Shown here: positions 16,617-25,027 of the stretch, one piece after another
Layout: each line of letters begins with the position of its first letter
Numbering within the stretch: position 1 is the stretch's first letter
Assembly (NCBI GenBank): GCA_958399925.1
Contig: CATXOC010000003.1
Coordinates: 1 to 64,000 of the forward strand
Length of the DNA: 64,000 nucleotides
Origin: an uncultured Candidatus Saccharibacteria bacterium
GTDB lineage: Bacteria > Patescibacteriota > Saccharimonadia > Saccharimonadales > Saccharimonadaceae
Direction of reading: 5' to 3'
Program-made: the position numbers and the translations under genes
The notes under the pieces: generated by a model
The model's database searches: none
What the model was told of the DNA's origin: nothing
What the model saw: the letters and a program-made list of their open reading frames with translations, nothing else

Positions 16617-17267
16617 ATGAAGAGATTTTTAGTGATTACACTATTCCCCGAGATGTTTGATGGTGTCATGAATAGCAGCATGATGTGGAAAGCGCAGAAG
16701 GACGGCCAGCTAGAGTTCGACACACTCAATCTGCGCGACTTTGGCATTGGACCACGCCATCAAGTTGATGATAAGCCATTTGGCGGTGGCGCAGGTATGC
16801 TACTAATGATCGAGCCTTTAACCAATGCGATCAACGAAGCTAAGAGGCGCCTTCCAAACGCTCGCGTGCTACTGATGACGCCAACCGATAATATTTGGAA
16901 CCAGACCAAAGCACAGGAGTTTGCATCCTCTAACGATGATTATATTATCGTATGCGGTCGCTACGAAGGTTTTGATGCTCGTGTTTATGATTTGATTGAC
17001 GAGAAGATTTCTATTGGCCGCTACGTCTTAACTGGCGGCGAATTACCAGCTATGTCAATTATCGATTCAGTTGTACGGTTACTACCAGGCGTTCTGGGCG
17101 GTGGCGCCGAGGCAACCGCACTAGAAAGCTATTCCGATGAGGCTGAGATCGAATATCCTCAATATACCCGTCCTGAAGAGTTTAATGGCCAGTCTGTGCC
17201 ATCGGTACTATTATCTGGCGACCACGCCAAGGTTCACGAATGGCGCAAACAGCACGAAATTAAATAG
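16617..17267 (+). CDS. trmD: tRNA (guanine-N1)-methyltransferase TrmD
   Basis: A 216-residue SPOUT methyltransferase that forms m1G37 in tRNAs with a G at position 36 and so prevents +1 frameshifting. It shows the N-terminal TLFPEMFDG, the GFGIGPRHQVDDKPFGGGAGM-like motif (seen as RHQVDDKPFGGGAGMLLM), the trefoil-knot SAM site CGRYEGFDARV and IGRYVLTGGELPAM, and the catalytic/tRNA-binding DHAKVHEWR near the C-terminus. It is shorter than E. coli TrmD (255 aa) because the C-terminal helical domain is trimmed. TATAAT (16604-16609) ends 7 nt before the ATG, predicting a leaderless mRNA. The usual partner rimM is absent; khpA and rpsP lie convergently just downstream. Confidence 0.96.
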   Translation: MKRFLVITLFPEMFDGVMNSSMMWKAQKDGQLEFDTLNLRDFGIGPRHQVDDKPFGGGAGMLLMIEPLTNAINEAKRRLPNARVLLMTPTDNIWNQTKAQEFASSNDDYIIVCGRYEGFDARVYDLIDEKISIGRYVLTGGELPAMSIIDSVVRLLPGVLGGGAEATALESYSDEAEIEYPQYTRPEEFNGQSVPSVLLSGDHAKVHEWRKQHEIK

Positions 17268-17321
17268 TTGTGCGTAATTACAATCACACTAATTAACAAT
17301 TACACTAAGCTCTAGAACCCG

Positions 17322-17349
17322 AAAACCGTCCTCTCGCAGGACGGTTTTT
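17322..17349. terminator. Intrinsic terminator between trmD and khpA
   Basis: AAAACCGTCCT/AGGACGGTTTT, an 11-bp perfect stem with a 5-nt loop and T-runs on both strands, so it can stop trmD and the convergent khpA transcript. Confidence 0.9.
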
Positions 17350-17421
17350 AGGCACAAACAAATCTCGCATTTATTTTTTAATTAGTTCTTCATTGTAGCG
17401 CACAACTTGAACTGCTTATGA

Positions 17422-17820
17422 TTATATATCAAGATCGTCGTCTTCTGCAAGCCCCTCACGTAACTTTTTTACGCGATCAGAGATTTGGCTATCAGAGGTG
17501 TGCTCGTAATTATCCACAGCGTTATCAGTAGTACTAGTGCTGGGTGTTGTGGATTTAACCGACGCAGCATTTGGCTCACTATCAGTATCAACAATTCGTA
17601 AATTATAACGCGCTTCGTTTTTCATACCCAATGCACGTAGCAGTGTTCGCAAACTCTGTGCTGTTGCACCACGACGACCAATAACTCGCCCTAGATCACC
17701 CGGATCAACCGACAGCTTTAGCAGGACGCCTTTCTCGTCTTCGGTACGCTCAACCTTCACGGCTTCAGGCTTGTCAACTAATTGCTTAACCACATATTCA
17801 GTGAACTGTTGCTCGATCAT
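17422..17820 (-). CDS. khpA: KH-domain RNA-binding protein KhpA
   Basis: A 132-residue protein whose first ~80 residues are a single KH domain: VKLSVDPGDLGRVIGRRGATAQSLRTLL carries the GxxG loop (G-R-R-G). KhpA, usually with KhpB/Jag, binds RNA and affects cell division and envelope homeostasis in Gram-positives. The C-terminal ~50 residues are acidic and low complexity (TTPSTSTTDNAVDNYEHTSD), an extension absent from the usual ~80-residue protein. It follows rpsP with an intrinsic terminator between, an arrangement related to the common rpsP-khpA-rimM-trmD order. GGAG precedes the ATG. Confidence 0.9.
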   Translation of the reverse strand: MIEQQFTEYVVKQLVDKPEAVKVERTEDEKGVLLKLSVDPGDLGRVIGRRGATAQSLRTLLRALGMKNEARYNLRIVDTDSEPNAASVKSTTPSTSTTDNAVDNYEHTSDSQISDRVKKLREGLAEDDDLDI

Positions 17821-17869
17821 TGGTCACTCCATCCTCTCTATTAATATCTGTAACTATAATAGCATAAAA

Positions 17870-17900
17870 GCAAACACCTGCCCATACGGCAGGTGTTTGC
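17870..17900 (-). terminator. Terminator between rpsP and khpA
   Basis: GCAAACACCTGCC/GGCAGGTGTTTGC, a 13-bp perfect stem, followed on the minus strand by CTTTTATG. It lies 21 bp after rpsP and would limit read-through into khpA, giving much more bS16 than KhpA. Confidence 0.9.
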
Positions 17901-17921
17901 TATCTAATTCCGATAGCGCGA

Positions 17922-18260
17922 CTAAGCTTCAGCAGCTTCTTCTTTTGGTTGATTCTTGCGTAGCTTTTCAGGATTGCGAACAGTCTTATGCTGGTTGCCA
18001 TCGAACTTCTTTACCCACTTAGGCAAAGCAACGCCTTCCTTTTCTAGCAAAGCAGCGACACGAGTTGTCGGCTGTGCGCCGTTAGTTAGATACTTGGTTG
18101 TGGCATCTTTGTCTAGCTCTACAGCCTTGGTATGTGGGTTGTACGAGCCTAAGTATGCTACTACCTTGCCACTTGATGGATGGCGATGCGAATCCTGCAC
18201 CACGACACGATACATGGCATAATGAGTTTTACCTAGACGTTGCAAACGAATTGTAAGCAT
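17922..18260 (-). CDS. rpsP: 30S ribosomal protein bS16
   Basis: A 112-residue bS16, recognised from MLTIRLQRLGKTHYAMYRVVV, the GKVVAYLGSYNPHTK core and the WVKKF segment. It binds 16S rRNA early in 30S assembly. The C-terminal ~25 residues (VRNPEKLRKNQPKEEAAEA) form a Lys/Glu tail beyond the usual ~85-residue length. AAGGAG lies 6 nt before the ATG. It is separated from rnc by about 70 bp. Confidence 0.97.
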   Translation of the reverse strand: MLTIRLQRLGKTHYAMYRVVVQDSHRHPSSGKVVAYLGSYNPHTKAVELDKDATTKYLTNGAQPTTRVAALLEKEGVALPKWVKKFDGNQHKTVRNPEKLRKNQPKEEAAEA

Positions 18261-18331
18261 TATTCTCCTTACACAATTAAAAATTTACTTTTGACGGTTA
18301 CATAATATATTACTAAATTTTTCTAACAAAT

Positions 18332-19132
18332 TCAAGATTTCCGACCTTTGTAGGCAGCAATTGCCTTGTGTGCTGCAGCCTGTTGAGCAGCCTGCTTGCT
18401 ACCACCAGTGCCACGACCCATCTCGATATTGTTTACGAATACCGCAACGGTAAAAATCTTGTCATGATCGGGGCCTTGTTCGTCAATTACACGATAGCTA
18501 GGTGTAACATCGTCGACTCGTTGCGATATTTCCTGTAGATACGACTTTGAGTCGCGCCAACTGCCATCTTCTAGGATCGAATCCATATTCTTCAAGATAT
18601 GCTTTTCAATAATCTGTTGTGCGGCCGCATAACCCTTATCTAGATACACTGCACCCAATGTAGCTTCGAAACAATTAGCGACAATGTGCAGTTTGGATTG
18701 CTCGGTACCCTGCTGTTCGCCGCGGCTCATTCGAACCAGGGGTGCATAACCCAGCTCCTCGCCCGCATCGCGGATCGATTCCGTCCTCACTAACGCCGAT
18801 CGCCACGACGTTAAAATACCTTCTGGCATGTCAAAATTATGAAACAGGTAATCAGTCGTTGCTAGCTCTAGCACTGCATCGCCTAGATATTCCAGCCGCT
18901 CATTATGTGCTTTAGCGGTTTTTCGGTGCTCGTTAACGTAACTACGATGCGTCAAGGCTGTCACAATTAAGGATGGGTTGTCAAAGGTGAAACCCAGTGC
19001 ATTTTTAGCCCATTCCTGATATGGTGCGAAGTCAACACCCTCAACAATTGGTACTATCGGCTCATCAGCAGCACGACGATCAAAGCCTGCAAACAGGGCT
19101 CGCTTTTGTCTAGTATTCTTCGTCCGACTCAT
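18332..19132 (-). CDS. rnc: Ribonuclease III
   Basis: A 266-residue RNase III processing rRNA precursors and double-stranded RNA. The catalytic domain contains the signature ERLEYLGDAVLELA with the active-site Glu/Asp pair, followed by ANCFEATLGAVYLDKG with the second acidic site. A C-terminal dsRNA-binding domain begins near DSKSYLQEISQR and ends GGSKQAAQQAAAHKAI. About 35 extra N-terminal residues (KNTRQKRALFAGFDRRAADE) precede the domain. Its start lies 23 nt inside the end of the upstream nudix gene, so translation is coupled. Confidence 0.96.
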   Translation of the reverse strand: MSRTKNTRQKRALFAGFDRRAADEPIVPIVEGVDFAPYQEWAKNALGFTFDNPSLIVTALTHRSYVNEHRKTAKAHNERLEYLGDAVLELATTDYLFHNFDMPEGILTSWRSALVRTESIRDAGEELGYAPLVRMSRGEQQGTEQSKLHIVANCFEATLGAVYLDKGYAAAQQIIEKHILKNMDSILEDGSWRDSKSYLQEISQRVDDVTPSYRVIDEQGPDHDKIFTVAVFVNNIEMGRGTGGSKQAAQQAAAHKAIAAYKGRKS

Positions 19133-19817
19133 CTAATTCAATAATTCCTCTCTGCGCCAAACGACGCTTACCCATGCGCATCAATTTTGCGATATCACGG
19201 TACGCAATAATGTCGACTGCTTCGTCGTAATCAAACCATCTAATTCCATTCATCCAGTCCTCTTTTTGAATGTCATTAGTATCACCCAACGCTTTAAATA
19301 AATAGATTTGCGTACTCATCAAAACTAGTACGTTCTCACGGCGGTAACGAAAGTGAATCTTACCCAACCAGCAAATAGGCTCTAGCGAATGCACGCCTGC
19401 TTCTTCACCAATCTCGCGAATTGCCGTCTCTTGGGCTGTTTCACCCTTTTCGATGTGACCCTTTGGAATAGTCCAGCGGTCAAAATGGTCAGCAACCAGC
19501 AAAACCTGCAATCTACCGTCTTCGTTAATCCGGTAAATTACACCACCTGCTGTTGCTTCGCGCGATATTTCACTGATCTCTGGGCGAGTTCGATGCGGCT
19601 TTAGGATGCGATTAAGTGGGCGACTGATATTATTCTTGGACAGTGGCTTTTGCTGTGCAACAAGACGCGCCTTTTTGCGCAAATGACTGTCAGAACCTTT
19701 AATAGAGCACACTTTGTTGCTGCGCTGTTCACTACGTCGTCGCTCGACAGCTGCTTTATGCTGAGCCTTTAGTATGTGCTGCTTGCGAAGTTTATTCTGG
19801 TTGCTTGCTTTGCTCAC
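19110..19817 (-). CDS. NUDIX hydrolase with basic N-terminal extension
   Basis: A 235-residue protein. The C-terminal ~140 residues form a NUDIX domain with the full box GHIEKGETAQETAIREIGEE plus AG (GX5EX7REUXEEXGU), the pattern of MutT/Ap4A-type hydrolases. The first ~90 residues are strongly basic and low complexity (QNKLRKQHILKAQHKAAVER and RLVAQQKPLSKN), a likely RNA-binding tail. It overlaps nusB by 26 bp and rnc by 23 bp, and is thus embedded in an RNA-processing operon; cleaning up nucleotides or acting on RNA caps are possible roles, but substrate is unknown. The overlapping start is the only ATG that keeps the whole extension; a later internal start is possible. Confidence 0.85.
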   Translation of the reverse strand: MSKASNQNKLRKQHILKAQHKAAVERRRSEQRSNKVCSIKGSDSHLRKKARLVAQQKPLSKNNISRPLNRILKPHRTRPEISEISREATAGGVIYRINEDGRLQVLLVADHFDRWTIPKGHIEKGETAQETAIREIGEEAGVHSLEPICWLGKIHFRYRRENVLVLMSTQIYLFKALGDTNDIQKEDWMNGIRWFDYDEAVDIIAYRDIAKLMRMGKRRLAQRGIIELDESDEEY

Positions 19818-20256
19818 TCTTCTCCCCTTCTTGCATCTGACGCCAGATAGTACCTAGAACGCCATTAACAAAACGCGAGGAGTTTTCAGAACCAAAAGCC
19901 TTTGCCAGTTCTACAGCCTCATTAATCGCCACCTTTGGTGGAACCATACCATGGAACTCTGATAATTCAAATACAGCCATCCTCAAAACATCGCGATCAA
20001 TAATAGCGATCTGATTTAGCGGCCAATCTGGCGCTACTGGGGCAATCACTGCATCTAGCTGACGACCAGCACGATTTACACCAATCGTCAGACGACGTAC
20101 GAAATCCTTATCGTCAATCTTGTCGCTATAGCGCTCCAGATTACGATCTAAGATTTCTTCAATATTAGCCGTAGCGTCACCGAGACGCTCACGGAAATCG
20201 TATTCATATAACGATTGTAGTGCGATAATCCTACCTAGATGCCGATTACTTGCCAT
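19792..20256 (-). CDS. nusB: Transcription antitermination protein NusB
   Basis: A 154-residue all-helical NusB, which binds the boxA of rRNA leaders with NusE (S10) to prevent premature termination. It shows RIIALQSLYEYDFRE at the N-terminus, the VIAPVAPDWPLNQIAIIDRDVLRMA stretch (seen as DWPLNQIAIIDRDVLRMAVF) and PKVAINEAVELAKAFGSENS near the C-terminus, all family hallmarks. A strong GGAGGAG site precedes the ATG. It is the second gene after rpmF and overlaps the nudix gene. Confidence 0.96.
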   Translation of the reverse strand: MASNRHLGRIIALQSLYEYDFRERLGDATANIEEILDRNLERYSDKIDDKDFVRRLTIGVNRAGRQLDAVIAPVAPDWPLNQIAIIDRDVLRMAVFELSEFHGMVPPKVAINEAVELAKAFGSENSSRFVNGVLGTIWRQMQEGEKSEQSKQPE

Positions 20257-20297
20257 TTATAAACTCCTCCGTTTTAAAGTTCGAATATTTTTGTTTG

Positions 20298-20450
20298 CTA
20301 TTTAACCAGCATCTTCTTGCCAGTGTCGTTCTTGCTAGTAAAAGCCTTAACCGGTGACTTTGCATTTACCTTGCGTGCTAGTTTGATAATTAACTGACTG
20401 CGGCGATTGCCAGTCCGACGTGGGCTGGTTTGCTTCTTTGGCTTACCCAT
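20298..20450 (-). CDS. rpmF: 50S ribosomal protein bL32
   Basis: A 50-residue protein translated from the minus strand as MGKPKKQTSPRRTGNRRSQL followed by a basic tail ending TGKKMLVK. The P-K-K-x-T-S-x-x-R-x-x-x-R-R-S pattern is the bL32 N-terminal motif. It contains no cysteine, so it is the zinc-free C-minus form. AAGGAG lies 11 nt before the ATG. It precedes nusB by 41 bp in the same direction. Short length makes it easy to miss in automatic annotation. Confidence 0.85.
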   Translation of the reverse strand: MGKPKKQTSPRRTGNRRSQLIIKLARKVNAKSPVKAFTSKNDTGKKMLVK

Positions 20451-20581
20451 AATTAGTAATTCTCCTTCTTACTTAAATTAATAGTATTTTAGCAGTTTAG
20501 CCCGCTAAAATCAAACATGGTCAGCTAACATATTATCATAATATTGACATTTTATCACGCTTGTGTTAGTATCAATACGTT

Positions 20582-21001
20582 ATGAAGAACAAATTTGAAT
20601 CTACGAATACAAACACTCACGAACACTACAGCATACTACACCCTAATCAAGATCCATTATATGTAGAACGGCGCAAAAAGGTCGCTAAAATCGCCAAGGG
20701 GATAGCGATTGTGGCTTTAGCCTCCGCTGCAGCTATCGACGGAGGACACGCCTTATATGATTACGCAACCAGCACACCATACGAGAAGTTAGGCGCTGAT
20801 AGTTCAGAGGAGTACACCGTCCGCCAAGGTGACACGATTTTTGACATCGCCACACACTTACAGCAAACCGAGAAGTCGCTATCTGATAATAGTATTGACG
20901 AGATAGCCACTGCAATAACTGATGTCAATTACGACGAAGACGGCGTCTTGCAGCCTGGTCAGACGCTAAAGCTACCTGCCGACAACGATTCAGAAAAGTA
21001 G
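20582..21001 (+). CDS. Membrane-anchored LysM-domain protein
   Basis: A 139-residue protein. A cytoplasmic N-terminus of ~38 residues is followed by a membrane helix (IAIVALASAAAIDGG) and an outside LysM module: YTVRQGDTIFDIATHLQQ ... VLQPGQTLKLP. LysM modules bind GlcNAc polymers such as peptidoglycan, so the protein probably ties the membrane to the cell wall. The module is slightly longer than usual because of an acidic insertion (TDVNYDEDG). It is divergent from rpmF and followed by a strong terminator. No clear ribosome binding site; TTAGTAT lies about 11 nt upstream. Confidence 0.85.
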   Translation: MKNKFESTNTNTHEHYSILHPNQDPLYVERRKKVAKIAKGIAIVALASAAAIDGGHALYDYATSTPYEKLGADSSEEYTVRQGDTIFDIATHLQQTEKSLSDNSIDEIATAITDVNYDEDGVLQPGQTLKLPADNDSEK

Positions 21002-21030
21002 TATAAAGCTACAAACCGCATAACTACAGC

Positions 21031-21055
21031 AAAACAGCCCCGAAGGGCTGTTTTT
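21031..21055 (+). terminator. Intrinsic terminator of the LysM gene
   Basis: AAAACAGCCC/GGGCTGTTTT with a CGAA tetraloop followed by T residues; works in both directions because leuS converges on it. Confidence 0.9.
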
Positions 21056-21086
21056 ATATAGTCGTACCGTCGTGCTCTTAGATCAG

Positions 21087-23543
21087 TTACTTAACTACTA
21101 TATTTACAATTTTACCTGGCACATAAATAACACGGGTAGGCGTTTTACCACCAATGAAGTGTGCAACATTCTCTACCGCCATAGCTGCCGCCTTGACATT
21201 ATCCTCGGTAGCCTCCTTGTCTACCTCGACAGTACCACGTAGCTTGCCGTTAACTTGAACTGCGATATTCACAGTATCAGTTGTCAGATATTTTTCGTCC
21301 CATTTTGGCCAATCAATCTGCTCCATTCGCGCATCATCGCCGTTTAGTTCACATAGCATCTCGCTACTAACGTGCGGAGCAAATGGTGCTAGTAGTTGCG
21401 TTAAGACAATTAGCGCATCATGCCATAGGTTTTTGTCAAAGCCTGCTTCCTTTAGCTTGCTTAAGCCATTTAAGTATTCCATCATCATGGCTACAGCGGT
21501 ATTAAACTGCGCGCTATATAGGTCAGTTGTCACTTTCTTCACAGTGCTATGACGCAGGCGTAGCAGCGCATTTTTAGTTTGATCCGATAACACAGCTGAT
21601 TTATCTGAATCAACATACTCCTGTACTAAGTTCCAGCACCGATTCATAAAACGATATACACCGCCGATTGAGTTGGTATTCCACATTGCGTCCAGATTAT
21701 ATGGCCCAATAAACATTTCGTAAGTCCTAAGAGTATCTGCACCATAACCACTATCAATCACATCCAGCGGATCAATTACATTACCCTTGCTCTTACTCAT
21801 CTTGCGACCATCTGGCGCATTAATGTAGCCGTTATATAGTAGCCGCTTGACAGGCTCACGGAAGTTAATCCAGCCTTGGTCAGCAAAGAATTTAGCCCAG
21901 AAGCGAATATACAGTAGGTGTGCCACCGCATGATCACCACCGACGTAGAAATCTAACGGACTCCAATAATTAACTTTCTCAGGATCCCAAGCACGTTCGT
22001 TATTGTTAGCGTCACAATAGCGCAATAGATACCAAGACGAGCAAGCATAGCCGTCCATTGTGTCTGTCTCACGCTTAGCGTCAGCACCGCACTGTGGGCA
22101 TTTCGTGTTTACCCACTCAGTTTCGCTAGCTAGTGGCGACTGGCCATCACCCGACGGAGTGATTTCTTTGATTTCAGGTAGTAATACCGGCAAATCACTT
22201 TCAGGTACTGCGACATTACCACACTTCGGACAGTGAATAATCGGGATTGGACAACCCCAATAACGTTGGCGCGAAATTAACCAATCACGCATCTTGTATG
22301 TCGTTTTCTGGCAGCCAAGTTTCTCTTGCTCTAACCATGCTACAATCTGCTCGCGTGCTTCAGCAGTCGCAATGCCGTTAAAGTCACCACTGTTGATTAA
22401 TTTGCCTTCACCCGCATAGCAATCAACAACATCATCGTCATCAATATCTTCAGTTGGATCGATTACCTTAATGATAGGCAGATCAAACTTGTGTGCAAAC
22501 TCATTGTCGCGCGTATCATGTGCCGGCACCGCCATCACTGCACCTTCGCCATAGCCACCCAGCACATAGTCTGCTATCCAAATTGGAATCTTTTTGCCGT
22601 TAGCAGGATTGATTGCATAACTACCAGTAAATACACCTGTTTTCTCTTTGTTCTCTTGGCGATCAATTTCACTCTTGCGAATTGCCACACGCACATATGA
22701 TTCCACGGCATCTTTACGATCGTCTGTTGTCAGCTGTTCAATCAGTCTATGTTCGGGCGCTAGAACTAGGAACGTTGCACCGAACAGTGTATCTGGCCGT
22801 GTAGTAAAGACCTTGATTGAATCATTACATCCATCAACCTTGAACTCGACTTCGGCGCCGCGACTACGACCGATCCAATTTCGCTGCATCGTCTTAATCT
22901 TATCAGGCCAATCAATGTCATCTAGCCCTGACAGTAGTTCGTCGGCATAGGCAGTGATTTTAAAGAACCATTGCTTCATCAGCTTTTTCTCGACCTCGTT
23001 GCCACAACGCCAACACTTACCACCTTCGACTTGCTCGTTCGCTAGAACGGTTTTGTCTACTGGGCACCACCATTGATAGCTCTCTTTTTGGTAAGCCAAG
23101 CCATGTTTAAATAATTGCGTGAAAATCCACTGCGTCCAGTGATAGTATTTTGGATCAGACGTATTAATCTCACGCGTCCAGTCTACACCCATGCCCAAAC
23201 GGTGATACTGCTTCTTAAAGTTCTCGATATTAGTATGTGTCACATCCTTAGGCGACATATGCATCTTTAGTGCGTAGTTCTCAGCCGGCAAGCCAAATGT
23301 ATCCCAACCAATTGGCCTTAGTACATTAAAGCCCTGCTGGCGATAAAACCGTGACAACACATCAACAATCGTAAAGTTTCGCACATGTCCAACGTGCAAG
23401 CCTGCTCCTGACGGGTAAGGGAACATTTCCGCAGCATATATTTTGTTACGAGTTGTGTCATTGTCCTTAGCAGCAAACGGCTTCTCGTCCAGCCAGATTT
23501 TCTGCCACTTGGCTTCAACTTTTAATGGTTCGTATCGTTTCAT
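21087..23543 (-). CDS. leuS: Leucyl-tRNA synthetase
   Basis: An 818-residue class I synthetase charging tRNA-Leu. HIGH-type motif is HVGH in GLHVGHVRNFT; the KMSKS motif is DGRKMSKSKGNVIDP. The editing (CP1) domain contains TTRPDTLFGATF and GYGEGAVMAVPAHDTRD, so post-transfer editing should be intact. Zinc-binding cysteines occur in the WWCPVDKTVLANEQVEGGKC region and in HCPKCGNV/NTKCPQCGADA. The ATG lies 6 nt after TAAAAT (complement of 23550-23555), predicting a leaderless mRNA. Confidence 0.98.
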   Translation of the reverse strand: MKRYEPLKVEAKWQKIWLDEKPFAAKDNDTTRNKIYAAEMFPYPSGAGLHVGHVRNFTIVDVLSRFYRQQGFNVLRPIGWDTFGLPAENYALKMHMSPKDVTHTNIENFKKQYHRLGMGVDWTREINTSDPKYYHWTQWIFTQLFKHGLAYQKESYQWWCPVDKTVLANEQVEGGKCWRCGNEVEKKLMKQWFFKITAYADELLSGLDDIDWPDKIKTMQRNWIGRSRGAEVEFKVDGCNDSIKVFTTRPDTLFGATFLVLAPEHRLIEQLTTDDRKDAVESYVRVAIRKSEIDRQENKEKTGVFTGSYAINPANGKKIPIWIADYVLGGYGEGAVMAVPAHDTRDNEFAHKFDLPIIKVIDPTEDIDDDDVVDCYAGEGKLINSGDFNGIATAEAREQIVAWLEQEKLGCQKTTYKMRDWLISRQRYWGCPIPIIHCPKCGNVAVPESDLPVLLPEIKEITPSGDGQSPLASETEWVNTKCPQCGADAKRETDTMDGYACSSWYLLRYCDANNNERAWDPEKVNYWSPLDFYVGGDHAVAHLLYIRFWAKFFADQGWINFREPVKRLLYNGYINAPDGRKMSKSKGNVIDPLDVIDSGYGADTLRTYEMFIGPYNLDAMWNTNSIGGVYRFMNRCWNLVQEYVDSDKSAVLSDQTKNALLRLRHSTVKKVTTDLYSAQFNTAVAMMMEYLNGLSKLKEAGFDKNLWHDALIVLTQLLAPFAPHVSSEMLCELNGDDARMEQIDWPKWDEKYLTTDTVNIAVQVNGKLRGTVEVDKEATEDNVKAAAMAVENVAHFIGGKTPTRVIYVPGKIVNIVVK

Positions 23544-23590
23544 AGTTCTATTTTACCACCAATAACCTAAACATAGCCAAGTAGCAAAAT

Positions 23591-23617
23591 TAACGAATGC
23601 TTCATACACATTCGTTA
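23591..23617. terminator. Hairpin between murF-like gene and leuS
   Basis: TAACGAATG and CATTCGTTA form a perfect 9-bp stem with a 9-nt loop about 35 bp after the Mur ligase stop codon. The T-tract on the minus strand is weak (AATTTTG), so it may be an inefficient terminator or an attenuator before leuS. Confidence 0.45.
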
Positions 23618-23653
23618 ATAGGCTCGCTAGCTAGTAGAAAATGCTTAGCAGTG

Positions 23654-25003
23654 TTATTCTTCATCATTTTGCTGAATATGGCGAATCTCTTCGAACCACT
23701 TATTCTTCTTCTCCATCCATTCATCGCTCTGACGTACTAGCTTGTCGCGATCATCGATGTTGCGTAGCAGATTCTTGGTCGCCTCCTCGGCATAGACACC
23801 GTTTTGCGAGCCTTTGACTAAAATAGCTGCATGTGGCTTTAGCTGTTGCTTGGCAAATGTTGCTGCCATTATTGGACCAGGAAAACTTGCCACCTGACAT
23901 CCTCGCTTCATCGCCGCCGGTGCTAAATAGCGAGCCGCTTCATCACCAATCGTAATCACAAAGTCTAGCATCATCGGATCGCAAGCCGCACCTACCTGCT
24001 GATGTGCTTGCGCTGAATACTGTCCCAGTTCATTCATGCTACCTAGAATCGCAATGCGCTGTGGTGCATCAATTTGATATAGCGTATTAAGCGCCGCAAC
24101 GGCTGCTTCGGGTGAAGAATTATATGTATCGTCAATAATCACCGAATCTTCCATGCCAGGCAAAGGATTCATGCGCCCTGCCACCGGATGTAATTGCGCT
24201 AGCCCAGACGTAATGTCTTGCGGTGTCATACCTAGCTTAGCTGCCACAGCAGCCGCTGCTACGGCAGATCTGACATTATGCTCACCCAAGTAATGGATAG
24301 TTGCCGGAATTGCCGAAGCGTCAGACTCCATATTAGGGTTTTCTGCGCTAGCACCACCGAACTCAGGCGCAAAGAAGCGGACATTGTACCCAGTCAATGG
24401 ATCGCCGTCCATGATGTCTATACGATATTCGCCACCTTCGATACCATAGGTCGTAATGTTACTAGTCTCAGCATAGGCCGCATAAGCCACATCTACATCA
24501 TCGTGATTTACGATAGTTAGTTTGGAATACTTAGCGATCGCGAGCTCCTCGCGTGCCACATCAGACAAACCATTCGGGAAGTTTTCCATGTGCTCTGGTG
24601 CAACCGCCGTTACTACGGCAATATCAGGCGAAAGATATTTGCCAAATGCATCAATATCGCCCGGCTTGTCGGTTGCTAGCTCTTGAATTATCACATCCAC
24701 ACCCTGCTCAGATTTAATACGCACCTTCATCGCCTTAAAAATACGATGCCAAGTACTATACTTACGTAACAGCGCTAGTGGTGGATACTTGATTCCTAAA
24801 ATAGCTAGCGGTACCGACATCTCACTATTTAGATTTCCAGGCTCCATCTGTACACGAAAGCGATTCGATAGCACGGTGGCAATAGCTGTCTTTGTAGTGG
24901 TTTTACCTACAGACCCAACTACAGCAATTAATGTAGGATGATGTACTTTAAAATATTTCTTTACGTAGCGTTCCAAGCGCCAACGGATATATTTCTTAAA
25001 CAT
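23654..25003 (-). CDS. murF: MurF-like Mur ligase
   Basis: A 449-residue ATP-dependent ligase. The P-loop is VVGSVGKTTTKTAI, the EHMENFPNGLSDVAREE segment carries the magnesium-binding Glu/His, and VIIDDTYNSSPEAAVAAL is the MurF hallmark (DDxYNxxP). MurF adds D-Ala-D-Ala to UDP-MurNAc-tripeptide. The N-terminal substrate domain of canonical MurF is missing: the protein begins with a short basic helix directly before the P-loop, so the substrate may differ (MurT-like or cyanophycin-type ligases share this layout). A TATAAT (25010-25015) lies 6 nt before the ATG. The gene follows the Ca2+-type ATPase by 24 bp. Confidence 0.82.
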   Translation of the reverse strand: MFKKYIRWRLERYVKKYFKVHHPTLIAVVGSVGKTTTKTAIATVLSNRFRVQMEPGNLNSEMSVPLAILGIKYPPLALLRKYSTWHRIFKAMKVRIKSEQGVDVIIQELATDKPGDIDAFGKYLSPDIAVVTAVAPEHMENFPNGLSDVAREELAIAKYSKLTIVNHDDVDVAYAAYAETSNITTYGIEGGEYRIDIMDGDPLTGYNVRFFAPEFGGASAENPNMESDASAIPATIHYLGEHNVRSAVAAAAVAAKLGMTPQDITSGLAQLHPVAGRMNPLPGMEDSVIIDDTYNSSPEAAVAALNTLYQIDAPQRIAILGSMNELGQYSAQAHQQVGAACDPMMLDFVITIGDEAARYLAPAAMKRGCQVASFPGPIMAATFAKQQLKPHAAILVKGSQNGVYAEEATKNLLRNIDDRDKLVRQSDEWMEKKNKWFEEIRHIQQNDEE

Positions 25004-25027
25004 AATCGTATTATATCACGTATGTAT

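Noticed and set aside
20733..20915. Antisense reading frame in the LysM gene
   Set aside because: It lies fully inside a recognised gene on the other strand and has no signals of its own.
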